A program made the translations under genes and the position numbers. Shown piece after piece: positions 9,144 to 18,686 of a DNA stretch of 64,000 bases. This DNA is from Candidatus Tenderia electrophaga (lineage in GTDB: Bacteria; Pseudomonadota; Gammaproteobacteria; Tenderiales; Tenderiaceae): the NCBI GenBank assembly GCA_001447805.1, contig CP013099.1, positions 2,303,181 through 2,367,180 on the forward strand, in the 5' to 3' direction. Within the stretch, counting starts at the first letter, position 1, and every line of letters begins with the position of its first letter. Below the pieces are notes generated by a model. The model saw only the letters and a list, made by a program, of their open reading frames with translations, was not told where the DNA came from and made no database searches.

Positions 9144-11405
9144 ATGGCTACAGCCCTTCCACCCGTTGACTCCCCCGCCAGTCAACGCCACCGCAAAATG
9201 CGCCGGGTCAAAGACCTGCTGGCGAAATACATGATCGGTGTCGGCGGACTGGGGGTCATCGCGGCGGTGGCCTTGATCTTCTTTTATCTGGTGTATGTGG
9301 TGTTTCCCCTGTTCCTGTCGGGCAGCCTTGAAGTGGAAGCACGCTACCCCAGCCCGGCCGCGGCGGACAGCGAAACTATGCTGCTGGCCATGGAGGAACA
9401 GGCCGAAATCGCCGTCCGCTTCGATGACCGTGGCCGGGCGACCTTTTTCAGCACCGCAGATGGGCGGATTATCGACGGCGTCGCCGCGGCGCTGCCGCCG
9501 GGAGCGGTGATCACCAGCTTCAGCGCCGCCGATCCGGCCTCACGCATCGTCGCCTACGGCCTGGACGACGGTAGCGCGGTGGTGTTGCGCCACAATTATA
9601 AGGTGAGCTATCCCAATAATATCCGCACCATCACCCCCTTCATCGACTATCCCCTGGGCCAGGAACCCATCGTGGTGGATGAACAGGCACGCCCCCTGAG
9701 CCAACTGGCCATTCAGAACGCCGAGGATCAGGCCATGATCAGCGCCGTTACCGCCGACGGCGAGCTATTGCTCACCGATATCCAGAAAGAGGTCTCGTTT
9801 CTCAGCGACGCGGTGGAGATCGAGGTGGAGACCACCTCCATCACATCCGCGGCGGCGAAGTTCCGTTTTATGCTGCTGGATAAAATGATGGATGTGCTGT
9901 ATCTGGCCACGCCCCGCGGCGAGGTCACGGCCTATGATGTCAACGATCCCGGCGCAGCGGAAGCGCTGGAGACGGTGAACCTGCTACAACGCCCGGCCGA
10001 ATTGACCAGCTTTGAATTTCTGACCGGCGATATCTCCATTCTGGCGGGTGATAGCCAGGGCAATGTCAGCCAGTGGTTTCCGGTCAAGAACGCGGACGGC
10101 ATGCCACGACTGACCCATATCCGCGATTTCAAACTGGCGACGGCGGCCATAACCAGTCTCGCCACCGAGCACGCGCGCAAGGGCTTTCTGGCAGTGGACC
10201 GCGCTGGACGCCTCGGCATTTTCCACAGCACCGCCGATCAAACCATTCTCACCGAACAGTTGAGCGACGTCGCGGCTCAACAGGTGACCATCGGACCGCG
10301 CGCCAACGCCGCCATCGTCGAGAACGCCGAGGATCAACTCATCTTCGTGCGCCTGCACAACGAGCATCCCGAGGTGTCCTGGTCGTCGCTATGGGGCAAG
10401 GTCTGGTACGAAAGTTACGACGAACCGGCCTATGTCTGGCAATCCTCCTCGGCGAGCAGCGATTTCGAGCCCAAACTCAGCCTGGTGCCGATCTCATTCG
10501 GCACCATCAAGGCGGCCTTCTATGCCATGCTGTTCGCCATCCCGCTGGCCATCTTCGGCGCCATCTATACCGCCTATTTCATGACACCGAAAATGCGTTC
10601 CATGGTCAAGCCCACCATCGAGATCATGGAGGCCCTGCCCACTGTCATCCTCGGCTTTCTCGCCGGTCTGTGGCTGGCACCGCTGATGGAAGAATACCTG
10701 CCGGCCATGCTGGCCCTGCTGTTGCTCCTGCCCCTGGCGGTGGTCGGCGCAAGTTATGCCTGGCACAAGCTCCCTCCCCGCATCCATAACCGGGTTTCGG
10801 ACGGCTGGCTGGCGGCGCTGTTGATACCACTGATCCTGTTGGTCTCCTGGCTGTGCTTTGCCATCAATCATCCGCTCGAGGCGTGGTTGTTCGGCGGCGA
10901 CACGCAACTCTGGCTGGACCGGGAACTGGGCGTCAGCTTCGACCAGCGCAACTCGCTGGTGGTGGGCATCGCCATGGGCTTCGCCGTCATCCCGACCATT
11001 TTCTCCATCACCGAGGACGCCATTTTCGGCGTGCCCCGGCACCTGACCAACGGCTCCCTGGCCCTGGGCGCCACCCCCTGGCAGACCTTGACCCGGGTTG
11101 TTATCCTCACCGCCAGTCCCGGCATCTTCTCGGCCGTGATGATCGGTTTCGGCCGCGCCGTTGGCGAGACCATGATCGTGCTCATGGCCACCGGCAACAC
11201 CCCGGTGATGGATTTCAGCATCTTCCAGGGCATGCGCACCCTGTCGGCCAATATTGCGGTGGAAATGCCGGAATCGGAAGTGGACAGCACCCATTACCGC
11301 GTCTTGTTCCTGGCCGCCCTGGTGCTGTTCATGTTCACCTTTTTCTTTAACACCATCGCTGAGGTTGTGCGTCAGCGGCTGCGTAAAAAGTATAGTTCTC
11401 TCTAA
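9144..11405 (+). CDS. Large PstC-type phosphate permease (second Pst system)
   Basis: Permease subunit of a second phosphate ABC importer, 753 residues, more than twice E. coli PstC. A membrane helix near 30-55 is followed by about 380 residues of soluble, beta-rich sequence with repeated hydrophobic-Asp motifs resembling a WD40/propeller-like domain. The permease core starts near 445, with coupling loop LALGATPWQTLTRV and AVGETMIVLMATG. It is the first gene behind the Pho box and overlaps the next permease by one base (TAATG). Long PstC proteins of this kind are known in proteobacteria; the role of the extra domain is not. No pstS accompanies it. Confidence 0.9.
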   Translation: MATALPPVDSPASQRHRKMRRVKDLLAKYMIGVGGLGVIAAVALIFFYLVYVVFPLFLSGSLEVEARYPSPAAADSETMLLAMEEQAEIAVRFDDRGRATFFSTADGRIIDGVAAALPPGAVITSFSAADPASRIVAYGLDDGSAVVLRHNYKVSYPNNIRTITPFIDYPLGQEPIVVDEQARPLSQLAIQNAEDQAMISAVTADGELLLTDIQKEVSFLSDAVEIEVETTSITSAAAKFRFMLLDKMMDVLYLATPRGEVTAYDVNDPGAAEALETVNLLQRPAELTSFEFLTGDISILAGDSQGNVSQWFPVKNADGMPRLTHIRDFKLATAAITSLATEHARKGFLAVDRAGRLGIFHSTADQTILTEQLSDVAAQQVTIGPRANAAIVENAEDQLIFVRLHNEHPEVSWSSLWGKVWYESYDEPAYVWQSSSASSDFEPKLSLVPISFGTIKAAFYAMLFAIPLAIFGAIYTAYFMTPKMRSMVKPTIEIMEALPTVILGFLAGLWLAPLMEEYLPAMLALLLLLPLAVVGASYAWHKLPPRIHNRVSDGWLAALLIPLILLVSWLCFAINHPLEAWLFGGDTQLWLDRELGVSFDQRNSLVVGIAMGFAVIPTIFSITEDAIFGVPRHLTNGSLALGATPWQTLTRVVILTASPGIFSAVMIGFGRAVGETMIVLMATGNTPVMDFSIFQGMRTLSANIAVEMPESEVDSTHYRVLFLAALVLFMFTFFFNTIAEVVRQRLRKKYSSL

Positions 11406-13057
11406 TGCGTAAATGGATCAATAGCGGTTCCCCCTGGGTCTGGTTGACGGCGGCCTCCGTCAGTATCAGCATCATCATGGTCGTAGGTCTGCTGTTGCTG
11501 ATTGCGGCGCGCGGCCTGGGGCACTTCTGGCCCGCCGATGTGGAGAGCTTCACCTATCAAAACGATAACGGCCAAATCGTGCAGGTGGCGGGCGAGATCC
11601 GCGATTCGGAAGAGGTGCCCGCCGCGCGTATTACCGACAGCGGTATCGAGTTGGACAGCGACGCAGAATGGATCACCCGGTATCTGATCAAGACCGGCAA
11701 CCGCGATCTCTACGGCATCGACTTCCGCTGGCTGATCGCGCCGCGGATCCAGCAATGGAGCCAGGCCGACGATATGATGGTGATCGAGCGGCGCGAATGG
11801 GGCAATTTCTACGGCTTTCTGAAACAGGTGAAACGCGATGGCGAGGTGATCGCCGAGGGCCCGGGCAGCTGGGATACCCTGCAGCAACAAATCGAACACA
11901 CCGGCGAAACCTTCGCCGCCATCCGCGACATCGAAAAGGGCGACATCGGCGCCATCAATTACGCCATGGAACAGTTGCGCCTGGAACGACGCGGCCTGGA
12001 ACTGGAGGGTGAGGACAGCCCTGAGGCACTGGCCCGCCTGGAACGGGAAAAAGAGAAACTGCAAGCGGAATACGAGCACCTGCAGGACGATCTGCAGGCG
12101 CTCTATCGCGAGCTGAACCGTGCCTCGCTCACCGCCGCGACCGTCGACGGCAGGACGGTGGAAATCCCCATCGCCAAGACCGTGCAGGCCTATCGCCCCA
12201 ACAGCATGTCGGTGCTGGACAAGGTCGGCTTCTACATCGGCAAGTTGTGGGAGTTCGTCAGTGAAGAACCGCGTGAGGCCAACACCGAAGGCGGCATCTT
12301 TCCCGCCATCTTCGGCACGGTGATGATGGTGATGATCATGTCCGTGCTGGTCACGCCCTTCGGCGTCATCGCCGCCATCTATCTGCGCGAATACGCGAAG
12401 CAAGGTCCGATCATCCGCATGGTGCGCATCGCGGTGAACAACCTGGCCGGGGTGCCCTCCATCGTCTACGGTGTGTTCGGCTTAGGCTTCTTCGTATATT
12501 TTCTGGGCGGCAATATCGACCAGTTATTTTTCGCCGAAGCGGCGCCTGCGCCCACCTTCGGCACCCCCGGCCTGCTGTGGGCCTCCATCACCCTGGCCCT
12601 GCTCACCGTGCCGGTGGTGATCGTGGCCACCGAAGAGGGCCTGTCGCGTATTCCAAAGTCCATCCGCGAAGGCAGTTTGGCCCTCGGGGCCACCAAGGCT
12701 GAGACCCTATGGCGCACCATCATCCCCATGACCAGCCCGGCCATCATGACCGGCCTGATCCTGGCGGTGGCGCGCGCCGCCGGCGAGGTGGCGCCGCTGA
12801 TGCTGGTGGGGGTGGTGAAACTGGCGCCCACCCTGCCCCTGGACGGCAACTTTCCCTTCCTGCATCTGGACCGCAAGTTCATGCACCTGGGCTTTCACAT
12901 CTACGACGTCGGGTTTCAAAGCCCCAACGTGGAGGCGGCGCGGCCGCTGGTCTACGCCACCGCCCTGTTGCTGGTGCTGGTGATCATCGTACTCAACCTG
13001 GCCGCCATTGCCATCCGCAATCGCCTGCGGGAAAAATACAAGTCACTGGAACAGTAA
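11405..13057 (+). CDS. Large PstA-type phosphate permease (second Pst system)
   Basis: Partner permease of the second phosphate importer, 550 residues versus about 296 in E. coli PstA. After a membrane helix near 15-40 comes a roughly 250-residue insert. Its end is a charged coiled coil (about 190-245, with [19 protein letters not shown]). The permease core begins near 295 and carries [16 protein letters not shown] and [13 protein letters not shown]. It overlaps the large PstC by one base and is followed by pstB 31 bases on. The two inserts in PstC and PstA probably work together, but this is inference. Confidence 0.9.
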   Translation: MRKWINSGSPWVWLTAASVSISIIMVVGLLLLIAARGLGHFWPADVESFTYQNDNGQIVQVAGEIRDSEEVPAARITDSGIELDSDAEWITRYLIKTGNRDLYGIDFRWLIAPRIQQWSQADDMMVIERREWGNFYGFLKQVKRDGEVIAEGPGSWDTLQQQIEHTGETFAAIRDIEKGDIGAINYAMEQLRLERRGLELEGEDSPEALARLEREKEKLQAEYEHLQDDLQALYRELNRASLTAATVDGRTVEIPIAKTVQAYRPNSMSVLDKVGFYIGKLWEFVSEEPREANTEGGIFPAIFGTVMMVMIMSVLVTPFGVIAAIYLREYAKQGPIIRMVRIAVNNLAGVPSIVYGVFGLGFFVYFLGGNIDQLFFAEAAPAPTFGTPGLLWASITLALLTVPVVIVATEEGLSRIPKSIREGSLALGATKAETLWRTIIPMTSPAIMTGLILAVARAAGEVAPLMLVGVVKLAPTLPLDGNFPFLHLDRKFMHLGFHIYDVGFQSPNVEAARPLVYATALLLVLVIIVLNLAAIAIRNRLREKYKSLEQ

Positions 13058-13088
13058 TGCACAAGCAAGCAATCAAGAGACGATGCCC

Positions 13089-13928
13089 ATGAGTGATTCA
13101 AGCGCCCCCACCACCCATGGCGTCAATTTGGACGCCATCAAGTCGAAGCAAAGGTCCGCTTCCCCGGCGACCGCCGAAACGGCGCTCACGGTCAAGGACC
13201 TGAGGCTCTTCTACGGCGACAAAATGGCGCTCAAGGACGTCAACATGACCATCCCGAAGGAGCGCGTCACCGCCTTCATCGGTCCCAGCGGCTGCGGCAA
13301 ATCCACGCTGTTGCGCTGCTTCAACCGTATGAACGATCTGGTGGACGGCGTGCGGATCGAGGGCCAGATCATCTTGCATGACCAAGACATCTACCATCGC
13401 GACGTCGACGCCGCCGCGCTGCGGCGCCAGGTGGGCATGGTGTTTCAGAAACCCAACCCCTTTCCCAAGTCGATTTATGAGAATGTCGCCTACGGTCTGC
13501 GGCTGATGGGGGTCAAGCATCGTCGCACCCTGGACGAGGTGGTAGAGCGCTCGCTGCGCGGCGCGGCGCTGTGGGATGAGGTCAAGGACCGCCTGCACGA
13601 CAGCGCCTTCGGTCTGTCCGGCGGCCAGCAACAGCGTCTGGTCATCGCCCGCGCCATCGCCATCGAGCCGGAAGTCCTACTGCTGGACGAGCCGGCTTCG
13701 GCGCTGGACCCGATCTCGACACTCAAGATCGAGGAGTTGATTTACGAATTGAAATCCGAGTTCACTATCGTCATCGTCACCCACAATATGCAGCAGGCGG
13801 CGCGTGTTTCCGACTATACTGCCTTCATGTATATGGGCGAATTGATCGAATTGGCGGATACCGACACGCTGTTCACCAATCCCAAAAAGAAACAGACTGA
13901 AGATTACATTACCGGTCGCTACGGCTAG
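13089..13928 (+). CDS. pstB: PstB ATP-binding protein (second Pst system)
   Basis: ATPase of the second phosphate importer, 279 residues. Walker [10 protein letters not shown] is at about 65-73; [16 protein letters not shown], Walker [14 protein letters not shown] and VTHNMQQAA are all intact. I start at ATG 13089 with AGAGA eight bases upstream; an ATG two codons earlier (13083) is equally in frame. It is clearly paralogous to the PstB at 3,627 but differs in the N-terminus, so the two operons are old paralogues and not a recent tandem copy. Confidence 0.95.
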   Translation: MSDSSAPTTHGVNLDAIKSKQRSASPATAETALTVKDLRLFYGDKMALKDVNMTIPKERVTAFIGPSGCGKSTLLRCFNRMNDLVDGVRIEGQIILHDQDIYHRDVDAAALRRQVGMVFQKPNPFPKSIYENVAYGLRLMGVKHRRTLDEVVERSLRGAALWDEVKDRLHDSAFGLSGGQQQRLVIARAIAIEPEVLLLDEPASALDPISTLKIEELIYELKSEFTIVIVTHNMQQAARVSDYTAFMYMGELIELADTDTLFTNPKKKQTEDYITGRYG

Positions 13929-13957
13929 AACCGGCAGCATACGCAACGGAGCCAGAC

Positions 13958-14674
13958 ATGGACAACAGCAATTTGCCTCATCATATTTCGCAACAGTTCG
14001 ACGCCGAGCTGGAACGGTTGCGCAGCCAGGTGTTTGCCATGGGCGGCCTGGTCGAGGAACAGGTCAAGAAGGCGATTACAGCACTCACCGAGGGCGATAC
14101 CGCCCTGGCCGATGAAGTCACCACAGGCGATATCCAGGTCAATGCCATGGAAGTGGACATCGATGAAGAGTGCACCCATATCATCGCCCGCCGTCAGCCC
14201 ACGGCCAGCGACCTGCGCCTGGTCATCGCCGTCATTAAGACCATCACCGACCTGGAGCGCATGGGCGACCAGGCCGAAAAGGTCGCGCGCATCGGACGCG
14301 AACTGGCAGAGATGGAGCGGCCGCGCAACGGCTACATCGAGATCCAATCCCTAGGCACCCATGTCCAGAACATGCTGCGCGGCGCACTGGATGCCTTTGT
14401 CCGTATGGACGCCGAGGCCGCGGTCAAGATCGCCAAAATGGACCTGCAGGCCGACCACGAATACGAGGCCATTATCCGCCAGAACATGACCTTCATGATG
14501 GAAGATCCGCGCACCATAAAGCGTGTCCTCGGCGCCACCTGGGCGGCGCGGGCATTGGAGCGTATCGGTGACCATGCCAAGAACGTCTGTGAATACGTCA
14601 TCTATCTGGTGAAGGGCAAAGACGTGCGCCACACCACCCTGGAGCAGCTGGAAAAAGAGGCGACGGAGGGCTAA
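13958..14674 (+). CDS. phoU: PhoU (second copy)
   Basis: Second PhoU-family regulator, 238 residues, with two PhoU repeats and the metal-site motifs VIKTITDLERMGDQAEKV (about 90) and WAARALERIGDHAKNV (about 197). It closes the second pst operon. It is closer to the E. coli-like N-terminus (HHISQQFDAELERLRSQV) than the copy at 4,549, so this may be the canonical PhoU, with the other tuned to the first transporter. That division of labour is inference. Confidence 0.95.
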   Translation: MDNSNLPHHISQQFDAELERLRSQVFAMGGLVEEQVKKAITALTEGDTALADEVTTGDIQVNAMEVDIDEECTHIIARRQPTASDLRLVIAVIKTITDLERMGDQAEKVARIGRELAEMERPRNGYIEIQSLGTHVQNMLRGALDAFVRMDAEAAVKIAKMDLQADHEYEAIIRQNMTFMMEDPRTIKRVLGATWAARALERIGDHAKNVCEYVIYLVKGKDVRHTTLEQLEKEATEG

Positions 14675-15052
14675 ATGTAGGTTGGGGTAAGCGCAGCGCA
14701 CCCCAACACGTCAGGCTGCGAGACGGCGCCATAGGTTCGAGCCCAAGGCAGCGCCTGCTGAAATCATATCCCCACCCCAAGGGATTGGGGGAACCAGGAA
14801 GGTCTTTTAAATCCCCCCTACCCCCCTTTTTCAAAGGGGGGACCTACGTGCTTATAGTTGGGCTTTGTCGACAACCGCGCGGCACATCGGTATAGCCCCC
14901 TCTTTTTTAAAGAGGGGTTGGGGGAGATTTACAGCCCTTCCCCATGTCTAGCCTCAATAAAACCAAAACCCTCGCACGGGGGGCGTGACGGTCGGACGTG
15001 TTGGAGTGCGCGACATTTGCTTCTCCTTTATGCCCCACGGGTACAACCTACG
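14675..15052. repeat. Intergenic cluster of palindromic and MITE-like repeats
   Basis: No gene is seen in these 378 bases, which hold several nested inverted repeats. GTTGGGGT (14681-14688) pairs with ACCCCAAC (14700-14707). CCCCAA and TTGGGG pair around GGGA at about 14775-14790. A G/C-tract pair at 14809-14930 is listed separately. The outer limits carry GTAGGTTG (14678-14685) and its complement CAACCTAC (15044-15051). GTAGGTTGGG-type palindromes are common dispersed repeats in Gammaproteobacteria. The first hairpin may also end the pst transcript. Confidence 0.6.
14809..14930. mobile_element. MITE-like element with C-rich inverted ends
   Basis: The left unit (14809-14841) starts AAATCCCCCCTACCCCCC and closes on itself through TTTTTCAAAGGGGGG. 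The right unit (14896-14930) is its inverted counterpart and ends GGGGTTGGGGGAGATTT. The pair makes a 122-base element with imperfect inverted ends, each of which is also a hairpin. It has no coding capacity. The form fits a non-autonomous miniature element, but no target duplication was confirmed. Confidence 0.5.
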
Positions 15053-15856
15053 TTAGATACCGTAGCCTGCGGCGCCAGGGTCCAGGCCTTCCGGCACCCT
15101 GGCCAAACGCCGCACCCCCGTCTCGAGCTGGCCATCGGGGTGGAGTCGGAACCAGCGATAACCCGGGGGCAGATAGTCGAGTTCGAATTCCTCCACGCCG
15201 GGTTTGAACTGTATGCAGGTAGACGGCGTACTCAACAACCGCACGCCGGCGCGCTCTTCGTCAAACTCCTGATGCACATGCCCCCACACCACGGCCTTCA
15301 CCTGGGGATGGGCGGCGATCACTTCGAACAGTTTTTCCGGATTCCCCAGCCCCAGCGGATCCAGCCATTTGCAGCCCACCGGCACGGGGTTGTGATGCAG
15401 AAAGATCATGCTGTACGGCGCATCCGACTTAGTCAGGGCGCGCTCCAGCCAGCGTAGTTCCTTGTCATCCAGATGACCGCCCACCTGGCCCGGCAACTGC
15501 GAGTTCAGCAGCAACAGCTGCCATTGCCCCATGCGAATCTGCTTGTCACAGCTGATCACGCCCTGACCGAATTCGGACTGCATGAAACCGGCATCGTCAT
15601 GATTGCCGGGGATCAGATGAGTCGGCACTTTGAGCCGCTCCAAGACCTGACGCAGGTGTTGATAACCTTGTTCCGACTCGTCGTGCACCAGATCGCCGCT
15701 GATCACGGCCACATCCATGGTCTGCTCTAGCGCCTTGTTGACCACGGCCTCGAAGCTCTGAAAACTGTTGACCCCGTACAAGCCGACCGACTGATCCGCA
15801 TACAGGTGCGGATCGGTCAGCTGAACCAGTTCAATCGCTTTGTCTTGATTGCTCAC
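15053..15856 (-). CDS. cpdA: 3',5'-cyclic-AMP phosphodiesterase CpdA (Icc)
   Basis: Metallophosphoesterase that hydrolyses cAMP, 267 residues, normal for the family. The metal-binding motifs appear in order: TDPHL (about 14), SGDLVHDE (about 54), PGNHDD (about 83) and WGHVHQEFDE (about 195). A conserved FLHHNPVP stretch lies between the last two. The start is GTG, overlapping the tsaB stop (GTGA), so it is the second gene of a tsaB-cpdA pair and likely translated by coupling. Confidence 0.92.
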   Translation of the reverse strand: MSNQDKAIELVQLTDPHLYADQSVGLYGVNSFQSFEAVVNKALEQTMDVAVISGDLVHDESEQGYQHLRQVLERLKVPTHLIPGNHDDAGFMQSEFGQGVISCDKQIRMGQWQLLLLNSQLPGQVGGHLDDKELRWLERALTKSDAPYSMIFLHHNPVPVGCKWLDPLGLGNPEKLFEVIAAHPQVKAVVWGHVHQEFDEERAGVRLLSTPSTCIQFKPGVEEFELDYLPPGYRWFRLHPDGQLETGVRRLARVPEGLDPGAAGYGI

Positions 15857-16551
15857 GATAGGCTTTTATAGTTTTGTTTTTTTTGTGCCACGTTGTCGCG
15901 CAGATAGACCGGCACGGCCTGATCGGCAGCGACTGTCCTGCCCTGTTCAAATTCATGTTTCGCCAACAACGCCACCTCCTCCGCCCTGGGCAGCCATTCG
16001 GTCATTTCCGCTACCGGCACATGCGTCAGCACATCCGGCAGTTGCCCGGCGTACACCGCCCAGCCATTGCCGACGCCATACCACTCACCCGGGCCGGGCA
16101 CCGGCACGGCCTCGGGCCGACACACGCACTCATCCCCCAGCAACGATACCACTCCTTGCTGCACCTGATAAGCACCCCAGTAGACCTCCCCCATGCGCGC
16201 ATCGGTGGCGCACAGCACGGCCTGATAGGCGTTGTGACGATACCCCGCCAGGGCCAGGGCCGCCAGCGTCGAGACCGGCACCACCGGCAGGTCGGCGGCG
16301 TAGGCAATCCCCTGCGCCACGCTGGCGGCGACGCGCACGCCGGTAAAGGCCCCCGGCCCGCGACCAAAGGCGACGGCCGTCAGACGGGTCGGCGTCAAAT
16401 CCGCTTCGCGCAGCAATTGATCGATCATGCCGAGGATCAAATCGCCATGGCCGCGGGGGGCCACCTGATAGCGCTGTGACACTTGTGCGTCGCACAACAG
16501 GGCGGCGGAACAGGCCTGGGTGGAGGTCTCGATGGCGAGAATATTCAACAA
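15853..16551 (-). CDS. tsaB: tRNA threonylcarbamoyladenosine biosynthesis protein TsaB
   Basis: Partner of TsaD in making N6-threonylcarbamoyladenosine at position 37 of ANN-decoding tRNAs; ASKHA fold, 232 residues. The N-terminal ILAIETSTQACSAAL and the central FGRGPGAFTGVRVAASVAQG motifs are diagnostic. The start is TTG at 16551, directly in the position expected from the conserved N-terminus, with GGAAAA upstream. It overlaps cpdA by four bases. A 143-base gap without recognisable features separates it from the helicase gene. Confidence 0.93.
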   Translation of the reverse strand: MLNILAIETSTQACSAALLCDAQVSQRYQVAPRGHGDLILGMIDQLLREADLTPTRLTAVAFGRGPGAFTGVRVAASVAQGIAYAADLPVVPVSTLAALALAGYRHNAYQAVLCATDARMGEVYWGAYQVQQGVVSLLGDECVCRPEAVPVPGPGEWYGVGNGWAVYAGQLPDVLTHVPVAEMTEWLPRAEEVALLAKHEFEQGRTVAADQAVPVYLRDNVAQKKQNYKSLS

Positions 16552-16694
16552 GGGTTTTCCATATTAACGGCTGAATTCCAAGCACATCATAAAAGGAAAT
16601 AACGCCGCCATAAAGCGAGTATTTCGGCGTGCGGGACGACCAAGTGTTTCGTCCTCCACAGGATTCAACGACTCCCGACACGAGACGCTTGAGT

Positions 16695-18662
16695 TCATCC
16701 CGGCAACGCATCCGGCGCGACCGTCTCGCCAATATCCGATTTTGCCTGGGCGGCAAAAAAACGCTGTACCAGTTCCAGCTTGCGCGTGCGCAACATGGGC
16801 GGCAGGCTATTCAGGAACACCTGACCATAGGGCTTGTCGATCAGGCGCGGATCACACAACACCATCACGCCGCGATCATCTATGTCGCGAATCAAGCGCC
16901 CCACCCCCTGCTTCAAGGCGATCACCGCGCGCGGGACTTGCAACTCCATGAAGGGATTGCCGCCCCGGGCCCTCAGGGCGTCGGCACGCGCCTGCAACAC
17001 CGGATCGTCGGGCGCGGCAAACGGCAGCTTGTCGATAATGACGCAGGACAGCGCCTCGCCGCGCACGTCCACCCCCTCCCAAAAGCTGCCCGTGCCCAGC
17101 AGCACCGCATTGCCCTGTTCGCGAAAGCGGCGCAGCAATTCGTTGCGGGGATAGTCGCCCTGTACCAGGAGCGGATAGTCGCAACGTCCCTGCAGTAAGG
17201 CGGCGGCCTGTTTCAAGGCGCGGTGGCTGGTGAACAGCAGAAAGGCGCGGCCGCGCGAGGCCTCCAAAACGGGCACGGCCGCCTCCATCACCGCCTCCAC
17301 ATAGCTCGGGCTGTTGGGCGGGGGCATGTCGGGCGGGGCGTAGAGCAAGGCGTGGCTGCGAAAATCGAAGGGGCTATCCCACAGGGCGGTGCGGACCTCC
17401 GTTAGGCCCAGTTGATCGGCGTAGTGATCGAAACGGCCGTTGACCGCCAGCGTAGCGGAGGTGAAGACCCAGGCCGCCCTCTGCTCCTGCATGCGTTTCT
17501 GGAACGGTTCGGCCACATTCAGCGGGGTGCAGCAGAGCACGAAGCTGCGGCTGTAAATATCCACCCAATAGACTTGGTCCGGCGTCTCCTCCGCGTTGAA
17601 CAGGGCCAGCCGGCCGAGCTGCGTTTCACAGCGCTCGAGGCAGTTCTCCAGACCCTTGCTGCGTTCGGCCACCGGTTCCAGTTGTTGCTGCAAGGCCTGC
17701 AACGCGTTTTCCAGGCCCTGCAGCTGCTCGGCCACCTTGGACTCAGCGCGCAGGCGGGCCCAGGGCTGGCGCTGACTGCTGTCGTTACCCAGGGCAAGAC
17801 GGAAATCGCGCACGGCATAGTCCAGCTTGTCCGCCGCCGTGGAGAGCGCCGCGCTGTCGGCGGCACTGCTGTGAAATTCCGCCAGCGCGTCCTTGGCCAG
17901 CTCGAACAACTGCCGTCCGCTGAGGGTCTGGCCGAAGAAATGGGTGGCGATCTCAGGCAGCTGGTGGGCCTCGTCGATGATGTAGGCATTGGCCGTCGGC
18001 AGCAATTCGCCGAAGCCGTCCTCGCGCAGCACCATGTCGGCCAGCAACAAATGGTGGTTGATCACCACCACGTCGGCGCCGGCGGCCTCGCGGCGCGCCC
18101 TCATTACATGACAATCGTTAAAACTGGGACATTCGGCGCCGAGACAGTTGTCCACCGTGGAGGTGACCATGGGCCACAAGGGCGAGTCCTCACCGATATC
18201 CATAAACTCGGTGATATCGCCACTGTCGGTGCGCCCTGCCCATTCGCGCACCCGGCGCAGCTGATGCACCAGTTCGCGCGAGGCCAGACGGCCCTCCTGT
18301 TCCGTGACCTGCAGACGATAGAGGCACAGATAATTGCTGCGTCCCTTGAGCAAGGCGGTCTGCAGCGGCATTTCCAGGGCTTTGCGCACCAAGGGCAGGT
18401 CTTTCTGGAACAACTGGTCCTGCAGATTCTTGGTGCCGGTGGAAATGATCACGGTCTGGCCGGACAGCAGGGCCGGCACCAAGTAGGCGAAGGTCTTGCC
18501 GGTGCCGGTGCCGGCCTCGCAGACCAGGGTCTGCTCGTCGCGCATGGCCTGCTCCACCGCCGCCGCCATTTCCTGCTGCTGGGCACGCGGCTGGAATCCC
18601 TCGATGCACCGCGCCATGGCGCCCTCGGCTCCCAGGACCTCGGCTGCAGTTTGAAACGACAT
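16695..18662 (-). CDS. yoaA: DinG/YoaA family ATP-dependent DNA helicase
   Basis: XPD-like superfamily 2 helicase with an iron-sulfur cluster, 655 residues, close to E. coli YoaA. Walker A EAGTGTGKT is near 51, and motif Ia covers TVIISTGTKNLQDQL. The four-cysteine cluster region spans SNYLCLYR (about 111) and NCLGAECPSFNDCHVMRA (about 172). The DEAH box is IIDEAHQLPE and the C-terminal motif VI is QGVGRLIRD. YoaA works with the clamp-loader subunit HolC in stalled-fork repair. It lies 24 bases after a small gene on the same strand. Confidence 0.9.
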   Translation of the reverse strand: MSFQTAAEVLGAEGAMARCIEGFQPRAQQQEMAAAVEQAMRDEQTLVCEAGTGTGKTFAYLVPALLSGQTVIISTGTKNLQDQLFQKDLPLVRKALEMPLQTALLKGRSNYLCLYRLQVTEQEGRLASRELVHQLRRVREWAGRTDSGDITEFMDIGEDSPLWPMVTSTVDNCLGAECPSFNDCHVMRARREAAGADVVVINHHLLLADMVLREDGFGELLPTANAYIIDEAHQLPEIATHFFGQTLSGRQLFELAKDALAEFHSSAADSAALSTAADKLDYAVRDFRLALGNDSSQRQPWARLRAESKVAEQLQGLENALQALQQQLEPVAERSKGLENCLERCETQLGRLALFNAEETPDQVYWVDIYSRSFVLCCTPLNVAEPFQKRMQEQRAAWVFTSATLAVNGRFDHYADQLGLTEVRTALWDSPFDFRSHALLYAPPDMPPPNSPSYVEAVMEAAVPVLEASRGRAFLLFTSHRALKQAAALLQGRCDYPLLVQGDYPRNELLRRFREQGNAVLLGTGSFWEGVDVRGEALSCVIIDKLPFAAPDDPVLQARADALRARGGNPFMELQVPRAVIALKQGVGRLIRDIDDRGVMVLCDPRLIDKPYGQVFLNSLPPMLRTRKLELVQRFFAAQAKSDIGETVAPDALPG

Positions 18663-18686
18663 AATGGCTAAGCGACGCTGATGATC

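Noticed and set aside
14675-15052. A CRISPR array in the repeat-rich gap
   Set aside because: The repeats are inverted, unequal and lack regular spacers; no cas gene is near.
17412-18671. A 419-codon + strand frame opposite the YoaA helicase gene
   Set aside because: The helicase motifs are all on the other strand; this frame has no recognisable domain.
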